From Ctena decussata (Eukaryota > Mollusca > Bivalvia > Lucinida > Lucinidae), in NCBI GenBank assembly GCA_963989385.1, contig OZ022505.1, positions 56,423,737 to 56,487,736 of the forward strand: a DNA stretch of 64,000 bases. Direction: 5' to 3'. The notes beneath the pieces are model-generated. The model saw only the letters and a list, made by a program, of their open reading frames with translations, was not told the origin of the DNA and did no database searches. The translations under genes were made by a program, and so were the position numbers. Below, piece after piece: positions 26,401-41,400 of the stretch (the stretch's first letter is position 1; the number at the start of each line of letters is the position of its first letter).

Positions 26401-29400
26401 CCCCGACATACGAAGTATGTCAGGGGGTATATAGTTTTTGTCATTCCGTCCGTTCATCCGTTCGGATGTTAGTCTGTCCTTCCGTCCGTCCATCCTTCTG
26501 TCCGTCCGTCCGTTACGTCAAAGTTTTGCGTTAAACCTTTTTGATTGCTCATATCTCTGTAAACACACATCAGATTCTTTTCATATTTGGTTTATGATAT
26601 CTCTATAGCATTACCTTTGATGTGAAGTATCTAAGCCCCTGGGTTAGGCCCCAGGGTGGGACCAGGGGTCAACATTTTGGACTTAGGCATTTTCATTATG
26701 TCAAAGTTTTGCGTTAAACCTTATTGATTGCTAATGTCTTTGTAACAACATTGAAGATTTCTTCCATATTTGCTTCATGATATCTCTGTAGCATTGTTTT
26801 CAATATGGACTACCTAAGCTGCTAGGTCAGGCTCATGGATGGGGCCAGGGGTCAATAACTAGGACTTAGCTATTTGTGGTAGATTTTTGCTTCTATTTCT
26901 GATATACGTGAATGGATCCTAATGATGCAAAACTAGGTGTATTTCATAAGAGTTTACATCATATGGATGTTAACCTAAGGTCAAGGTCACAAACTTTGTA
27001 TTTTGTACATGTATAATATTTGTATTGAAGTTTTGTGTTAAAAACATGCTTTCATGAGGCAGTGGCACTGGTTGGGGGTATACGTGAGCCCCTGCTCACT
27101 TGCTCTAGTTTGTTAGCAGCTAACTGTACAGTTCTTTCTTTATCTTTTTACTATTTAACTTTAAGGTGAGTTGGAAAGAGATTTCAGAACCTCCTTTGAA
27201 TGTTTGTAAACCAGTTTTCTTTTGTTGTGAAATGATAAAGAACGAAACTATACAGTTAGCCACGAGCAATGAAGTTTTTAAAACTTTTGTTTGCAGCTAA
27301 CTGTACAGTTCTGTTCTTTATCATTCAGCTACAAGTCTAACTGGGAAGCTATAAATTGTGTACAGGATTTCTGCTTTAGCAGATGTGGACATCAGTTCTT
27401 TAGATATATACATTTTGGGTCACATTGTGTTTCTGTGCTTTATCGTTCAGCTATGATCAATCCAGTGTACAGGAGTGCCAGCATAACCATTAACTGTACA
27501 TTTTTGTGGTCCCAGCTAGCTGCACAATTGTGATTTTATCATTTAGGTTTAGGAATAATGGAGCAGCTATGATCAATCCTGTGTTCAGAAGTGCTAGTAT
27601 AACCATTAACTATACATTTCTATTGGTCCCAACTTATAGTACAGTAACTGTTGTGTTTTTATCCATTCAGGTATAGGAATAACTGGAGCAGCTATGATCA
27701 ACCCTGTGTACAGAAGTGCCAGTATAACAATTGCCGGCAGTAATAATCCACATGGTGTTGTACAGTTTGGTCCAAATTCTCTCAATGTTCGAGTAAATGA
27801 AGATAGTGGAAATATTACCATACAGATAGACAGAAAGTTTGGAGCAATAGGTAGGACACAGTATATTTGAAATACAGCAAAAACAGATATATTTTGTTGT
27901 TGTGCTCTTAATATAAACACAACAGCCATAGAAATTTCAAAAAAGGAATGTCTGTTAGGAGTTACCATAGACAACAAACTAAATTGGTCTGCACATGTTG
28001 AAGCAACAATAAAGAAGTGTAATTCTCAGCTCTTTTTACTTGGCCGCATCAAAAATTATATTGACATACCAACAAGAAAACTGTTTTTTAATGCATACAT
28101 TCTCCCACACTTGGATTGCTGCAGCACCATTTGGGGAAACTGCAGCAATGAACTGCTTGACAGAGTTATAAAACTCCAAAAAAGAGCTGCCCGACTGATT
28201 CTGAACAAAGATCTTAGCAGCCCCTCTGCAGAACTCTTCCAACAGTTAGTGTTTGCCCCAGATAATAAACCAATCAGATCACCTGAATTTTCAAATTTTC
28301 AATAGATTTATTGGTGTAGACTCATCACTTATCCATGAAGAGAGTCTTCACCAATAAATCTACTGAAGACTTGAAAATTCAAGTGATCAGAAATGTACAG
28401 TCTTCTGTGGCTTGTCACGTCTAAAAATAGCTTCAACATGACAGGTCAAATTGATTTCGATGTAGATTTCTCGAATGAGCGTTTTTTTTCTCATTACAGA
28501 GGAACAGATGAAGGGGAGTATTTGGCAGTATTCTCCATAAAAAGTATTTAATGGTTACTCATTAGAACCACCTCGACGAGGCGGTTCTATGGCTATCCAT
28601 AACATTTTTAAAATAAACGCATATTGTAAAAACATGTGGATACTTATTAGAATCTCCTCGATGAGGCAGTTCTTTGGGTACCCACAGCATTGTTTTAAAG
28701 CGTGTTGTAGGTATTAGTTAGAATTGCCCTCGAAAAGGCAGTTCTAATGAATCCACAACATATGTTTTTCATGGAGAAATAAAATAATCCCAAATTATCA
28801 CAAAATACTCCTCTTATATGTTCCTCTGTAATAAGATGCATCTCGTAACACAAATCAAATAACTATGATTTGTGTAATGAGAAGAAAAGAATCCTCATTC
28901 AACAAAGGAAAATCAAGGTGACCAGCCATGTTTGAGCTCCAAAAACTGAATGAATGGGAATGAGCAAAGTCATCTGAGCATGAACACAAATTATAAATGA
29001 CAGCATGACACTCACTCTAGAAGCAGTATTCTAATTATGCTCCTCCTCTCCAAGCTAAATGAAAGCATGGCAAAAGCTTTAAAAGCAGTATTCTAATTAA
29101 GCCCCTCCTCGCCAAGCTATTTTGGGACTGTCATGATATTGCATCATGTTTTGACATTGCATCATTACTATAATCAAAGTACATTGGAGAGTGGTCATTT
29201 TGGGATTTTTTTTATTTATCATTACTATTTGTTTATTTTTATTTTTTTTTAAACCCAAAATATCTCTCAAACAAAGGTTATCTGAAAGATGTTGGAAAAC
29301 AGGGCAGACCAGGATCAGTTAATTATCTGGGGCAAACACTAAGCCGGTTAGAGGCTATGAAGAGAAATCTTCGCAATTAGGAACCTTCCGCTCGCTACGC

Positions 29401-32400
29401 TCGCTTCAGGTTCTTAATTGCGAAGATTTCTCTTCATAGCCTCTAACCTATACTTAGGCTGGCTCAGATTTGATGAGCGGGTCATATACAGGAAATGCAC
29501 TTTAATGTATAAAGCATTGCACAATCTTGCACCAACGTATCTGAGTAACAAATTCACTTACACTCATAACATACACAGCCTTGATCTAAGATCAGCTACA
29601 AATCAAACTTTGTATGTTCCAAAGCCAAATCTAGAAATTTACAGAAGGTCACTGTCCTACTCTGGACCTAAACTATGGAACGCTCTCCCTGAGTCCGTGA
29701 GGAATGCACCAAGTTTAGGGTCATTCAAACAGCGGTACCTAGGATGGAAAGATCTGACAGTTGTTTGAAATTTAGTAGTATATTGTTTACATGTAGGATG
29801 GATGGATGACTTGCGACTTTACGTCCTTTTCAGCAGTATTTCAGTCATATCAGGACGATAGGAGGGTGACAATGAAAGGCTGTGTGCCATAAAACCCTGT
29901 TTATAGTAGGAAATATTTTTGCCTCAGGCAGGGCTCAAACCCGGGTCCACTAAATCAGTAGGCCAGCGCTTAACCCACTGACCTACTGGGGCTCCTGTTT
30001 GCATGTAAGAGGGTCTGCACTGATAATATAAATGACTATTGATATATCAAGGTCGAATTAAGTTCAGCTTGAACTATTGGTGTCTCAAAGTAAGTGTTCT
30101 GGTCCCTGAAAACATCCTTAGAGATACCAGTAGTGTAAGATATATGGAGATGGAATGTAAAGAAAAGTAGGAAATGTGTTCTAAGCTGTATAAGGTCTAT
30201 TTTGGTATATCAGTGTTTGAGATAACTGGAGGCGACTGTGATGAGTGTGCGTACATGTATCTTGTTTCCCTTTGAATGCCTGAAATATTTATTTGGACTC
30301 AAATAATGGCTTACCTAAAGGGTAACATTGTTTGTGTCTATGTTTACTTCAGAAGCATTATATTATGTAAATATGTTGACATGTTTCTACGATAGTCTGA
30401 CAGAGCAAAGGTTAACCCGTTGATGGCCAGTGGACTCTTCTGTGTATATTGGATGAGTCCAATTGTCAATTAAGGGACTTTGGTCTAATTTATTTTTAGA
30501 GTTCTGTGTTTATTAATATTATTCTCAGTAGAATTACCCATTGTCTTATGCAAATAGTGAAGACCCTGACCAGACACCACACTTTGTGGCATCTGATCTG
30601 GGTCTGCACTGTTTGCCTATGTCTTATTTTTGGACAACCAGGCAATTCTAATATAAGGCATGAAGGCAGAAACATGAAGTGCCACACAACTGGTATATAT
30701 CTTATCACGGATGGATTATACAATTAAACTCACTATTGGATTGGAAATTAAAACTCTGACAATACAAACAAATAGCTAATATATCTGGTTAATCCTGTCC
30801 CAGATGACAATCCTAATGCCAGTTAATGTGGTACATGTTTTTGTGTTCCTTCTCACTGTTATCTTGAGAATGTCTTTTTGTGTTTGTATTTGTATATTGT
30901 TGTAGAATTTAGTTGTAGTTGCATGTTGTCATAGAGGGCCTCAGGGAAGATTGGTATTACCAACTGTGTATTCCTCTTTAAATAAAGATATTATTATTAT
31001 TATTATTGTTGTTGTAATGAAGCAGATATGCAAATTTTCTGCTTATTAAGATTGAGAAAAAGGAGCTATTAAGCATTATATTTACAATGGATTGTAACTA
31101 CGAACAGTAAATTTTTATGTTTTCAGTGGCCCCAGTTGTTATGATTTCAAGAAAAAGGTGAGACAATAAAATAAAATAACACCATGCACACAGTTTTAGT
31201 CCCATCTTCAGCATTATGCAATAAACAAGGTGAATTGGTACACTTTTAGGAGAAGCAACTCTGTTAGTTTTAGTTTGGCCTCTCTACTCAATGATGGTCC
31301 ACTCTTAAAGAAAAGAATTGCTCCCATAGGAGCAAATTCTTTCCTTTAAGAGTAGACCCCATTTTGTCCAGGGAACCAAACTGGAAGTCACAAAAGTTTT
31401 CTTTTCATAAAAATGGCAGAAAAAACATGGAGGTTTAGCCATTTGCCTTTAGGTTGCATCTCCTAGTATGGGGAATAATTATGGCATGTCCATCAAATTT
31501 CATTGCTTCTTGCTTTTCAGATCGAATTCGGGTAGAATATGAGGTCACTCAAGGATCTGTTTCTGTCACCAACGAAGAACTTGTCTTAGCTACCCCTAAC
31601 ATAGACTTTGTAGCCAAGCAACAGCAGTCAGTTGACCTTGACACTGGAGTGACTTCTGTTACCATAGTGATAGAAATACTACCTGATGATACTCCTGAAG
31701 TTGATGAGGTCTTTATAGTGAGGTTGCTTAGTGTGAGTCTGGTGAATTCACCACCAACAACTCTGCCACCAATTCTAGGTAAAGTACATCTTTCAAAATT
31801 TGACCTTGGTACCATTGTGTGGAATTTGTTTAATATGATTAATCTATGCTAGTATCTTTGTGCGAGTTTGAGCATCAACTACCGATAATCTGGTTTAGTT
31901 GCTGTTCCTTTTATCGCTTGTTACCCCAATGGTAAATCAATAGCTAATCAAAACCGTCAAAACAAATTCTGGGTCTTTGATTTTAAGGAGTTTTCCAAGT
32001 GCGGGAAAACAGTCACAACCTGGGTTCAACCAAAATGAATTGGGTTTGTCTAGTCACCAACGCAGAGGAAGTTTGATTAACTTTGGTTAAACCTCAGTCA
32101 AACCTCAGTTTATGATCAAAGTGGCAATATATATATGTATTGGTTGTGTGGTTAAAGCAGCGACTGCCTGTCTATAAATCAGAACAAAAATTTTCTTTTT
32201 ATGACCTTGACCCTGAGAGAAAATGAGAGATAATGAGTGAAATAAATGAAATAAATGTTGATGAGTATTTTGAAATCATTGCTATCATGCTGCAGAAGAT
32301 CAGTAATTTGATTGTATGTGTTTTATACCCATTGAGGACAAGTATACAAGTGTAGCCCCAAAGATATTTCATGTGAAATTTTGTCTAATTTACACAAGGT

Positions 32401-35400
32401 CAGCATCATCAATTATGCAGGTGCATTTTGAAAATTTTGTCAATATGCACCTGAGTATTTGCATATAGGAAGTTATTCCCTTGTATGTTGATATACCTTA
32501 AGGACCCTAAAGAAAGGGACAGTAGTTCCTGAGCGAAAACAAAAAAACACATTATTTACTACTGTAACTCGATCTGACCCTCTGTATCACGGCAAGTGGA
32601 TGTTACTGGGGCATAGGATCACATAGGACACCCGCATTGAGTGTGATTTAGAGATATGAGCACATCCACAAGATGTGATAGACAAGGTCTGATTAAGTTA
32701 CTGTGGCCTGATTTAATATCCATTTCTTAATTTATTGATTTGGGCCTGTTTGTTCAAAACTAACAACATAGTTAGTTAACGAGACATTAAATTTTCAAAT
32801 GTAAAAACAGTAAAATATAAAAATTTTATATGTAAAAACACTGTTGTTTTTTTTGCCAAAAAATGTGAAAAGCTCCTCACAATTTTTTTAGCAAAAATAT
32901 TGCTATAGTTGATTTTGTGAGTGCTGTAAGACTCGACGAAACCTTGACTAATGACTTTGATAAGCTAACAATGCTTAGAACAACTGGGCCTTGGACGTCA
33001 AGTTAAAACCGCGTCTTATCACAAATTATTACGATAACATCCTGTTTTAGGTACTACTGGTATTGTATCACAGATCATCATCAATGCTAATGATGGAACT
33101 AAAGGGGTGGCTATATTTGCTCCAGATTCTGCAAGGTGAGATTTTTGTTTGTTCTTTTTAAGGTGTTTAGTCATATATAGGTACATCTCCATGGTTTTCT
33201 GTCATTTTAACAAGATAAACAACTCTTGTAAATTCCTAATTGTTTTCCTAGACGATGAATCCCTACCAGAGTAGTTGACATCTCAGCATGCTGCTGCTGA
33301 CCATAGGTCAAGGTCACAGACTTAAAATTTCCATTTAAGTTTTGTGTTTAACATTCTTTACTGATAATTATAATATTCTTTGATAGTAGGTTTACTTCTA
33401 CATGTAAATTACGTGTGGTTTCATTAGGTGATGCAACTGGTGAACAACTGCTCGCTATAGTTGTGAATGTTAATATTTGCCAATATTTACATTCTTGGTG
33501 TATTTACTGAAAAGCCCTATAGTAAACCATTGGAACGTAATGTAGTTTACATTCCAATAATTACTTTGAGACACAGGATGTCAATGACGTCAAAATAAAC
33601 AATAGCTCTCTACAACCTGATTGGACGTCAGCAACGTCATGACGTCATGCCTGCCATTCTGCTGTTAGCAGAAACAACTGCGTATATGTGTTTTACTGCT
33701 TCAATTTTAGCACTTAAGATTTTTCATGAAAGATTTGATTGAAACGAATGTAAATATAAGCAATGAACTTAATTTTTCTGATGTTTATCGAAGTGTAAAC
33801 TACATTGGGTCACTAGCAAAGTTTACATGAACCCCTTCGGGGTTCATTCACTTTGCACGTGACCCAATGTAGTTTACACTTCGATAAACCTCAGGAAAAT
33901 GAAATTCATTCCTTAAATAAGTGCTAAAATAAACACTTGATATTATTTGTATTCTTGATACTCATAATGGATATTTGCAAAAGTTTTATTTTTGTGACAT
34001 ATTTTGCATTCACGAAGTTTGAGAAAATTAAACTTTTGCACTGATTTACAGTCCATATACTTGTATTTCCTAACCATTTGTGTTTTATTGCAGTGTTCTA
34101 GTAGATGAGACGAGCCAGAATATATCTCTAACAATTCTGAGGTCACAGGGAACATTTGGAGATGTTTCCTTGTTTTTCTACACCCAGAGTTCTGTAGAGG
34201 GGACTAATCTTGGTCTGGACTTCAAAATTACACCTGAGGTATTGAACACTTTGTGATATCCATAAATCATGGAATTATGGCTATCTGTAGTTTGTCTGAC
34301 GGATATTTAATATTCAGTCTAATTTATAAAATTCCTTAAATTAGACAATATACATATGATATTCATATTTTTATATAGCTCAAAATAAGACAGAAATACT
34401 TAAAAAATACCCTATAAGAAAAAGAGATAGGTTAGATTCATTTCTTATTTCAACTCGCCTGTTTGACATTAGCATTGATGTTCACAAATATTCAAAGTTT
34501 ATGTTAAGAAGTACTTTTTAGTATTAGTAGCATGATATCACTTTTATTTTCTCTTTTATTATGGTGATGGGTATTAGTAATTGTTTCACGAAATACATTT
34601 ATTATTTTTCTGTTTTTATGACAAGGGTTTTATAAGGAACACTGACTTTTGCCACTCATTTCATACCACACTGACCTTAAATATTTGGGAACAAAGGGGA
34701 ACAACTTATGTGATGCCCTTTTTGCTTTTCTGGACAAAGAAGCCCTTCCAAACTTGGTATAATCTAAAAGGGAAGCATTTGCTCCTCTATAGGAGCAAAT
34801 TCTTTTCTTTAAGCAAATTCTTTTCTTTAAGAATTGACCCCATTGAGGAAAGACACAAAAATGTAAATGGCAGAGTTGCTTCCCCTGAAATACCCACTTT
34901 TCTAAAATCTATGTTCTCTTATCAAGGCCCTAGAGGAGCAAATTCTTTCCTTTAAGAGTTGACCTCCATTGAGAGAGGGACAAAAATGAAAATTCAGAGT
35001 TGCTTCCCCTGAAATGTTCATTTTCCCTATTTCTATCTATTTTCTCTTACCAAGCAGAGCCCTAGATAAGAGGGAGTATTTGGTGATAATTAGGGATAAT
35101 TTTTGTTAATTCTGGATAAAAACATATGTTGTGACCCCTCATCTGAACCGTCTCGACGAGACGGTTCAGATGAGGGGTCACAACATATGGTTTCAATGAG
35201 AAATAAAGAAAATTATCCCTCAATTATCATGAAATACCCTTCTTATCTAGAGCCCTGACCAAGGCTGTAATTGAGACTGAAAATGCCGACATGCTTGTTT
35301 ATTGTGTTTCTTTTGGAGGGTTTTCGGAGAATATTTTATACACACCTCTTTTCTTAGAATATTTTATTCACACCTTTGTCCAGCTGTTCCTCAGCTGCCA

Positions 35401-38400
35401 GAACTGCATGCAAATGAGCATGACACAACAAAACCAACAAAGTGGCACTTGTCACCAGCAAAGACTCAGATCAGTCTAGACAGCCGGTCAGTCTGATCAG
35501 AGTCTTAGTTGTGTACTTAAGGGGTAGCTAATGGTCTAAGCTAGCTCCATGCGGACAGCGAAGAATCTGTTCAGACTGGGCGAATGCCCAGGCTGATCTG
35601 AGTCTTCCCTGGGCGCATATGCCACTTTGTTGGTTTTGTCATGTCACGGCTCAAATGTTTTCATTGTCATCACTGTTATGCTATTCACCAGGTTTATTTT
35701 ACAGTATATCACCTTTGTTTAGTTTTCTGGGATCAGGCAGGGTGACATTTTACCTCCATTCTATTTCCTGGTGGTGGTCCTAAAGAGAGGTAAGTCAAGA
35801 GTCTTTCTGTAATAGTCTGATAGATTTCTGTGGACATGTGAAAGTCACTTACTGTCACAAACAAAATAGTGCAGAAAACAAATTTTCTGATTTATATTAA
35901 TTTTTTGCAAAATTTAAGGTGTATTGATATACTTCTATTTTTTTTTTTGCCTTTTTTAAAGGTTGACAACTTTTGTGACTTTCTGTTTGCTTTGTTGGAC
36001 AATGAAGCTCTTCTAAAAGGGTTCTTCTCACAAAGGAAAGAATTGGCTCTCAGAGGAGCAAATTGTATCCATTAAGAGTTGACCTTCATTGAAAAGGAGA
36101 CAGAAATGAACATGGCATACATGTAGTTGCTTCCCCTGAAAGTATACCCATTCATCTTAACCAGTTCTGTAATAGACTCTTACATTTTCAGATTTGGCCA
36201 GGTAAATAAATGTTGAGGGGGGTGGGGGGGTGGGGGTGGGGGGAAATGGGGTTGAAAAAATTTATGTTTTAATTAGGGATCAATTTGATGAGAATTTTTG
36301 ATAATGTCTGTTTTTCCTAGAAATATATGTTGTGATATCTCATTAGAATAACCTCACTGAGGTGATTCTTATGAGATGTCACAACATATATGTTAATGTA
36401 ACCACATGGAAAAATTATCTCAAACTGTCATCAGATACTCCTTTTATCTAGGAGCGTACATATTATACACAACACAGAGGCCGAGATGGTGGGGCTGAAG
36501 CCCCAAAACCAACCCCCTGGAATCGGGGCTGAGATATCGATGGTGCTAGTCCAGTTAACCGAGTCACGAACTTTGACGTTACATGTATACTGAACTGTTT
36601 TAAAACGATTTACTGTAATATGCAGTTGTGCATATGAATTACATTTGGCTTACTCACTTCAGGAACTGATGTTTTTGAATACGGAAGATCGTAAACAGAT
36701 AGTGATAGAGATTATAAATGATGACTTGCCAGAACCAGATGAAACATTTGAGGTGATCCTGTCAAACCCAAAGAATGGACTGGAGCTAGGGACACCAAGC
36801 AGAGGTATAAAAAATTGAGCTAAGCTGTTGAGGCAGTTCTAAACTGGAGGACTGGTACAGTTTATGTTTTTCTTAAAGAAAAACAAAACAATATGTTGGG
36901 TTAATATCTGAAAGAACCTGACTATATACTCACTCATGCACTGAGTCAGAGGGTAAAACATGCCTGCATGTAAACAACAGCACATTTGTTTCAGTACAAA
37001 AATGCTGACAGTCAGAGTCTACCATTCACTTTTGCTTAAATTAACCTTTTTAATTAATTTAAAAATTTTGAATCTCTATATGACTTCAACAAAAGCTCAT
37101 GAATATTTATGAGATGCAACAAATTTGTCAGTAATGAAACCTCAGATCTAAACTTAAATAGCCTGTGAAATCTTTAGAATTAATCTGAGGTTCTCATTGG
37201 TTTTATTTCTGGATGAATTTATCAGTTTGGCAAGGCTTATGGCCCTTTTATACTTTATCCAGCAGACAGTAGAACTTCAATGGCTCGAACAGGCTTGGAA
37301 CCATCAAAATTAGTTCCAGCCAAAGGTAGTTCCAGCCATCCAGGGCTATGTTCTATACAAATTGACCTGTAGGGACCCAAGAACGAGTTCTAGCCAGGCA
37401 GGGTAAACAAGCCATCAGGGTTTGAGCGATTGGAGTAGTACTATAATTTGGTTTTATCTGTGGACAATAATGCAGCTTTTATGTGTTAAAATGAAGATAT
37501 CAAATACCTCTGATGTTGTTCTGTTACAAAATGCCTTTTCTTGTAATATCTAATGTTACAGTTTGTATATGAAATTTATTCTGATTTTAACAGCAACAGT
37601 AACCATCTTGGCCAATGATGATGCTCGAGGTTTTGTTTACTTTGACTCTGATAAGACTGTAACCCTTGAGGAGCCAGCTGGGGACAACGTAAATGCTACA
37701 ACAGTTGATCTGGTCATTGTTAGAGGACCTGGGATGTATGGGATTGTCAATGTCCCCTTTGAGGTTATCCCTGAGATGGACGGGAACCGAGATGACCTTT
37801 CACCTATGCTGGATAGTGTTACATTTCAAGATCTACAGGTAATGCATTTATTTGTTTGGATACAAATAATTTGGTTCCCATATTTAAAACTTCAGAGGTA
37901 ATGAGAGCCTACTACATATAAATAAAAAAAAATTAAAAAAATTTCGTATCCATGGAAAAACTTGGTGCCAGGAGTGTGCAGCTATGGATACATTCCACTG
38001 AGTCTTCTAGGGAATGCTGTTATGAGATTGGTAACAAACCCAACAAAAACTGTCATAATTTTAACTTTGGAGCTAAAGTTATGCAAATAAACAGAAAAAG
38101 AATACATCAGATACATGTACATTGAAAAAAGTTATCAGTACTGTTTGTATAATGTTGGCCTTGACCTTGTTAGACAGAGAAATTTTGTTTCCAGATTTCT
38201 ACAGACTGACTGCACTGCAAAGCATTTTACATGTACAATAACAGTAGGGAGTTTACATAACTTGGTTTTACCTTCAGACCTCAGTGACATTGACCCTTAC
38301 AGTATTAGATGATGAGGAACCAGAAGATATAGAGAGATTTACTGTCCGTCTGCTGCAGCCAGACAACACTGCCAAGCTGGGTACCAGGACAGAAAGGAGA

Positions 38401-41400
38401 CTCATCATACTGTCTAATGACTCACCAAATGGCCTTCTCAGCCTGTATGCGGCTGGCACTAGGTATGAACACAACAGAGTCAACATTTTTTAGCAATAAC
38501 TACCTTACACATTATGTTTATGGTGACAAGGTCATAGCCAAGTGTGAAAATGAGCCAAATCAGACTGTTAACACTAGAGTTATTGCCCCTTGCTTAGTGA
38601 TAAATTCTGAAAACCATGAAGACTTTGGAGTAGTCATATACAGACTTGCAGAATATGTTTATGGCTACAAGATCATGCCAGGTTTAATAATGGGCCAAAT
38701 GGGACCAGTAACGCTCGAAATGGGGAAGAGGTTTGATTTCTTATGGGAATATCATATTTTACGTCAAAGTTAGGGGTGTAAAAGAAATCTATTGTCAGAT
38801 TCTGCATAAATTAATGTTGAAGTTCCTTTTTTGTCCAAAAAGAAAAACGGACATGTCCACCCCAAAGCCACTTGGCATCTGAATTATACTGAACATATGA
38901 TAAAGTTCAAATTCAAGGACATGTGACTGTGTGAATATACTGGGCGGTATGATTCAGTGTTATATTTCTCATGTTGTTGCTCATTCAGAGTATTGCTTTT
39001 CGTTACTTTCAGGCAAAGAGACATTTCTGTAGAGGAAGGTGTGGGATTGTTGTATTTTGACCTTGTGCGAACTCAGGGCTTGGAAGGTCAGGTGACTGTT
39101 GATGTAGCAACAGAACCGGGTACCGCAGACAGTACAGCAGATGCTTCAGCTGTCTCACTGGTTCCCATCCAGATTTTGCCAACAACTGATGTGCGTGGCT
39201 GGCACAGTTTCAACATGAATGGCACCACCTTTCTGTTGATGTTGAAGCCAGCTGTGGTAGGGGAGTTACAGACACAGCCGGGTACCAGTGGATCTGCAGG
39301 GGAGATAGATATGACTGACTTACGGTACACAACTCTGTTCAGATGGCAGGGAGAGCTTATTCCTGTACAGGTTGGTATCATATCATACAGTGCTGTATTT
39401 ATTTTGTTATGGAACTGGGGCCGTATTCATAAAATGACTTAAGTCGTTGCTATGCTGTTGCTAAGGCTAAATTTCTTTGAAGGAGATTCCCTACAACTAT
39501 GAAATTTGCTCTGGAGGAACAGTCTTACAAAGACTGTTCCTCCAGACCAAATTTCATAGTTGTAGCAAATCTCCTTTATAGATATTTAGCCTTAGCAACA
39601 GCATAGCAACGACTTAAGTGGCTTTATGAATACGGCCCCTGGGCTTTTCCTCGTACAGAGTGACAACAGATAATGTAATTCTGCTATAAGATGTATTTTT
39701 TTGTCTGTTTACGGTCTCCTTCCAAAATAGTCGCCCAAAAATGTAGATTTGTCTGATAAGAAGATTTAGATTTTTGAGGTTGTTTTATAACACAAGAATT
39801 ACAGTGGTATAATGTATTTGCCCTGATATAAAGACATGATTGCGAAGGAATTTACTTTCAGATTGTACTGCTGAAAGGATTGATCTGATTAGAGCCCACA
39901 TTTTATAAAACAATTAAACATTGACTCACTGATAATAGAAAGTTCAAACTGAGCTTGGTCAGTTTCTTCCCTTTGAATAGCACCCTTTGGTGAAGGAATT
40001 TTACTGCAAGGGAATCTAATGCTTTTCTGCTGCAGTTGTTTCCATTATAAAAAAGTATGAAACAAATTTTCTGAATATGTTTTAGACGGTGGAGACAGAT
40101 GGTGCCTCAGGAGCCACATCATTTGTTATAGATGATATTCAATACCTTGTTGTGACCAACATGGGGAACCACAATAGATATGAGACTGTTTCCCGGCTTT
40201 ACAGAGTGAATGATGGTGGAGACCTTACAGTGGTTTGTATCATGGCTGGACCCATGGGGCACACAGGTTTAGGACAACTTTATACCAGCATGGATGCAGT
40301 GTCATGATGCTACATCCATGTTTGTATGACACTGTGTCAGTGTTGTGTGCCTGCTGGAGAACAACAGAATTATTTGAGCCACAACATGAGATAACCAACA
40401 TATGGACATATGCCCAGTCTGATCAGAGTCTGTGCTTGGGCTTATAGGGTAGCTATAGATCTAAGCTACTCCATGCTGACGGGGAAGACTCTGATCTGAT
40501 TGGGCAAATGCCGAGGCTGATCTGAATGTTCACTTGGTGCTCATGCCACTTTGATGGTACTGTCATGTCCCTGGTCATTTTACTTGTTAACTGTAGTCAC
40601 TATAGGGTCAAAGTACTGATGTACAGCCAGCCTATTTAGTCACCTCTGTTAAAGAGTCAGCTGGTTTTAGAAGCCATCTTTTCCAGATCCCTAGAACCAA
40701 AATACAACTATTATTGGGTCACTGTTTTAAGCAGCCACACTATCTTTTTCCTAAACACAGCTTTGATGTTTTTTTTTGTTGTTTTTGTTTTTTTCTGAGT
40801 AAGAGTGTTCTAGCTTTGGTGCTGCTTAGCCTGTTTATATTCAAGATGTTTGTTACTTGAATTATCATATGACCATTTACTATTGTTTACAGCAATAGAT
40901 ATTCCTTTGATAGGCATTATGAAGTTTTCATTTGTCACAGAACATCCAAGCAGACAAATTCGGAGCCTTGTATTGGCTTTCCTATAAGAACAGTCCCCAA
41001 TCAAGTGGGAGCTAATTCTTTGTTGTATGCGTTGACCCCCATAAAACGAAAATGGCAGAAATACTTCCCTTGAAATTGTATCCATTCACCTTCAGATCCA
41101 GGATTTACCCTCCAGCGGAGCCAGTAGTGCTGTGTTTTACACCTCTCCAAGCACCATCAATTACCTTGTGGTTGCCAGCTCACAGGACAACAGTGGTAAC
41201 AGCCAGGCGAGGTCAGACATCTGGAGATGGGAACCAGGGAACCAGAGGTTTAGTAAGGAGGCATCATTGTCAACTCTGGGTGCCAAGGGTCTGAGTGTGT
41301 TCACAATATCTGATAGAGTGTATCTGGCAGTAGCTAATAACTATGACTCCACAGAGAAGAGTTATCAAGTGGAGTAAGTTTAGATATTTTTTGTGACTAT

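Noticed and set aside
30496..30727. Overlapping ORFs on both strands
   Set aside because: Their span includes a hairpin repeat, which tends to give mirrored ORFs; no family match.
31127..31157. A 31 bp micro-exon (TTTCAG before, GTGAGA after) between exons 17 and 18
   Set aside because: Including it shifts the frame and brings a stop in exon 18; exon 17 joins exon 18 directly with a good Calx-beta strand (FGAI-D-RIRVEY).
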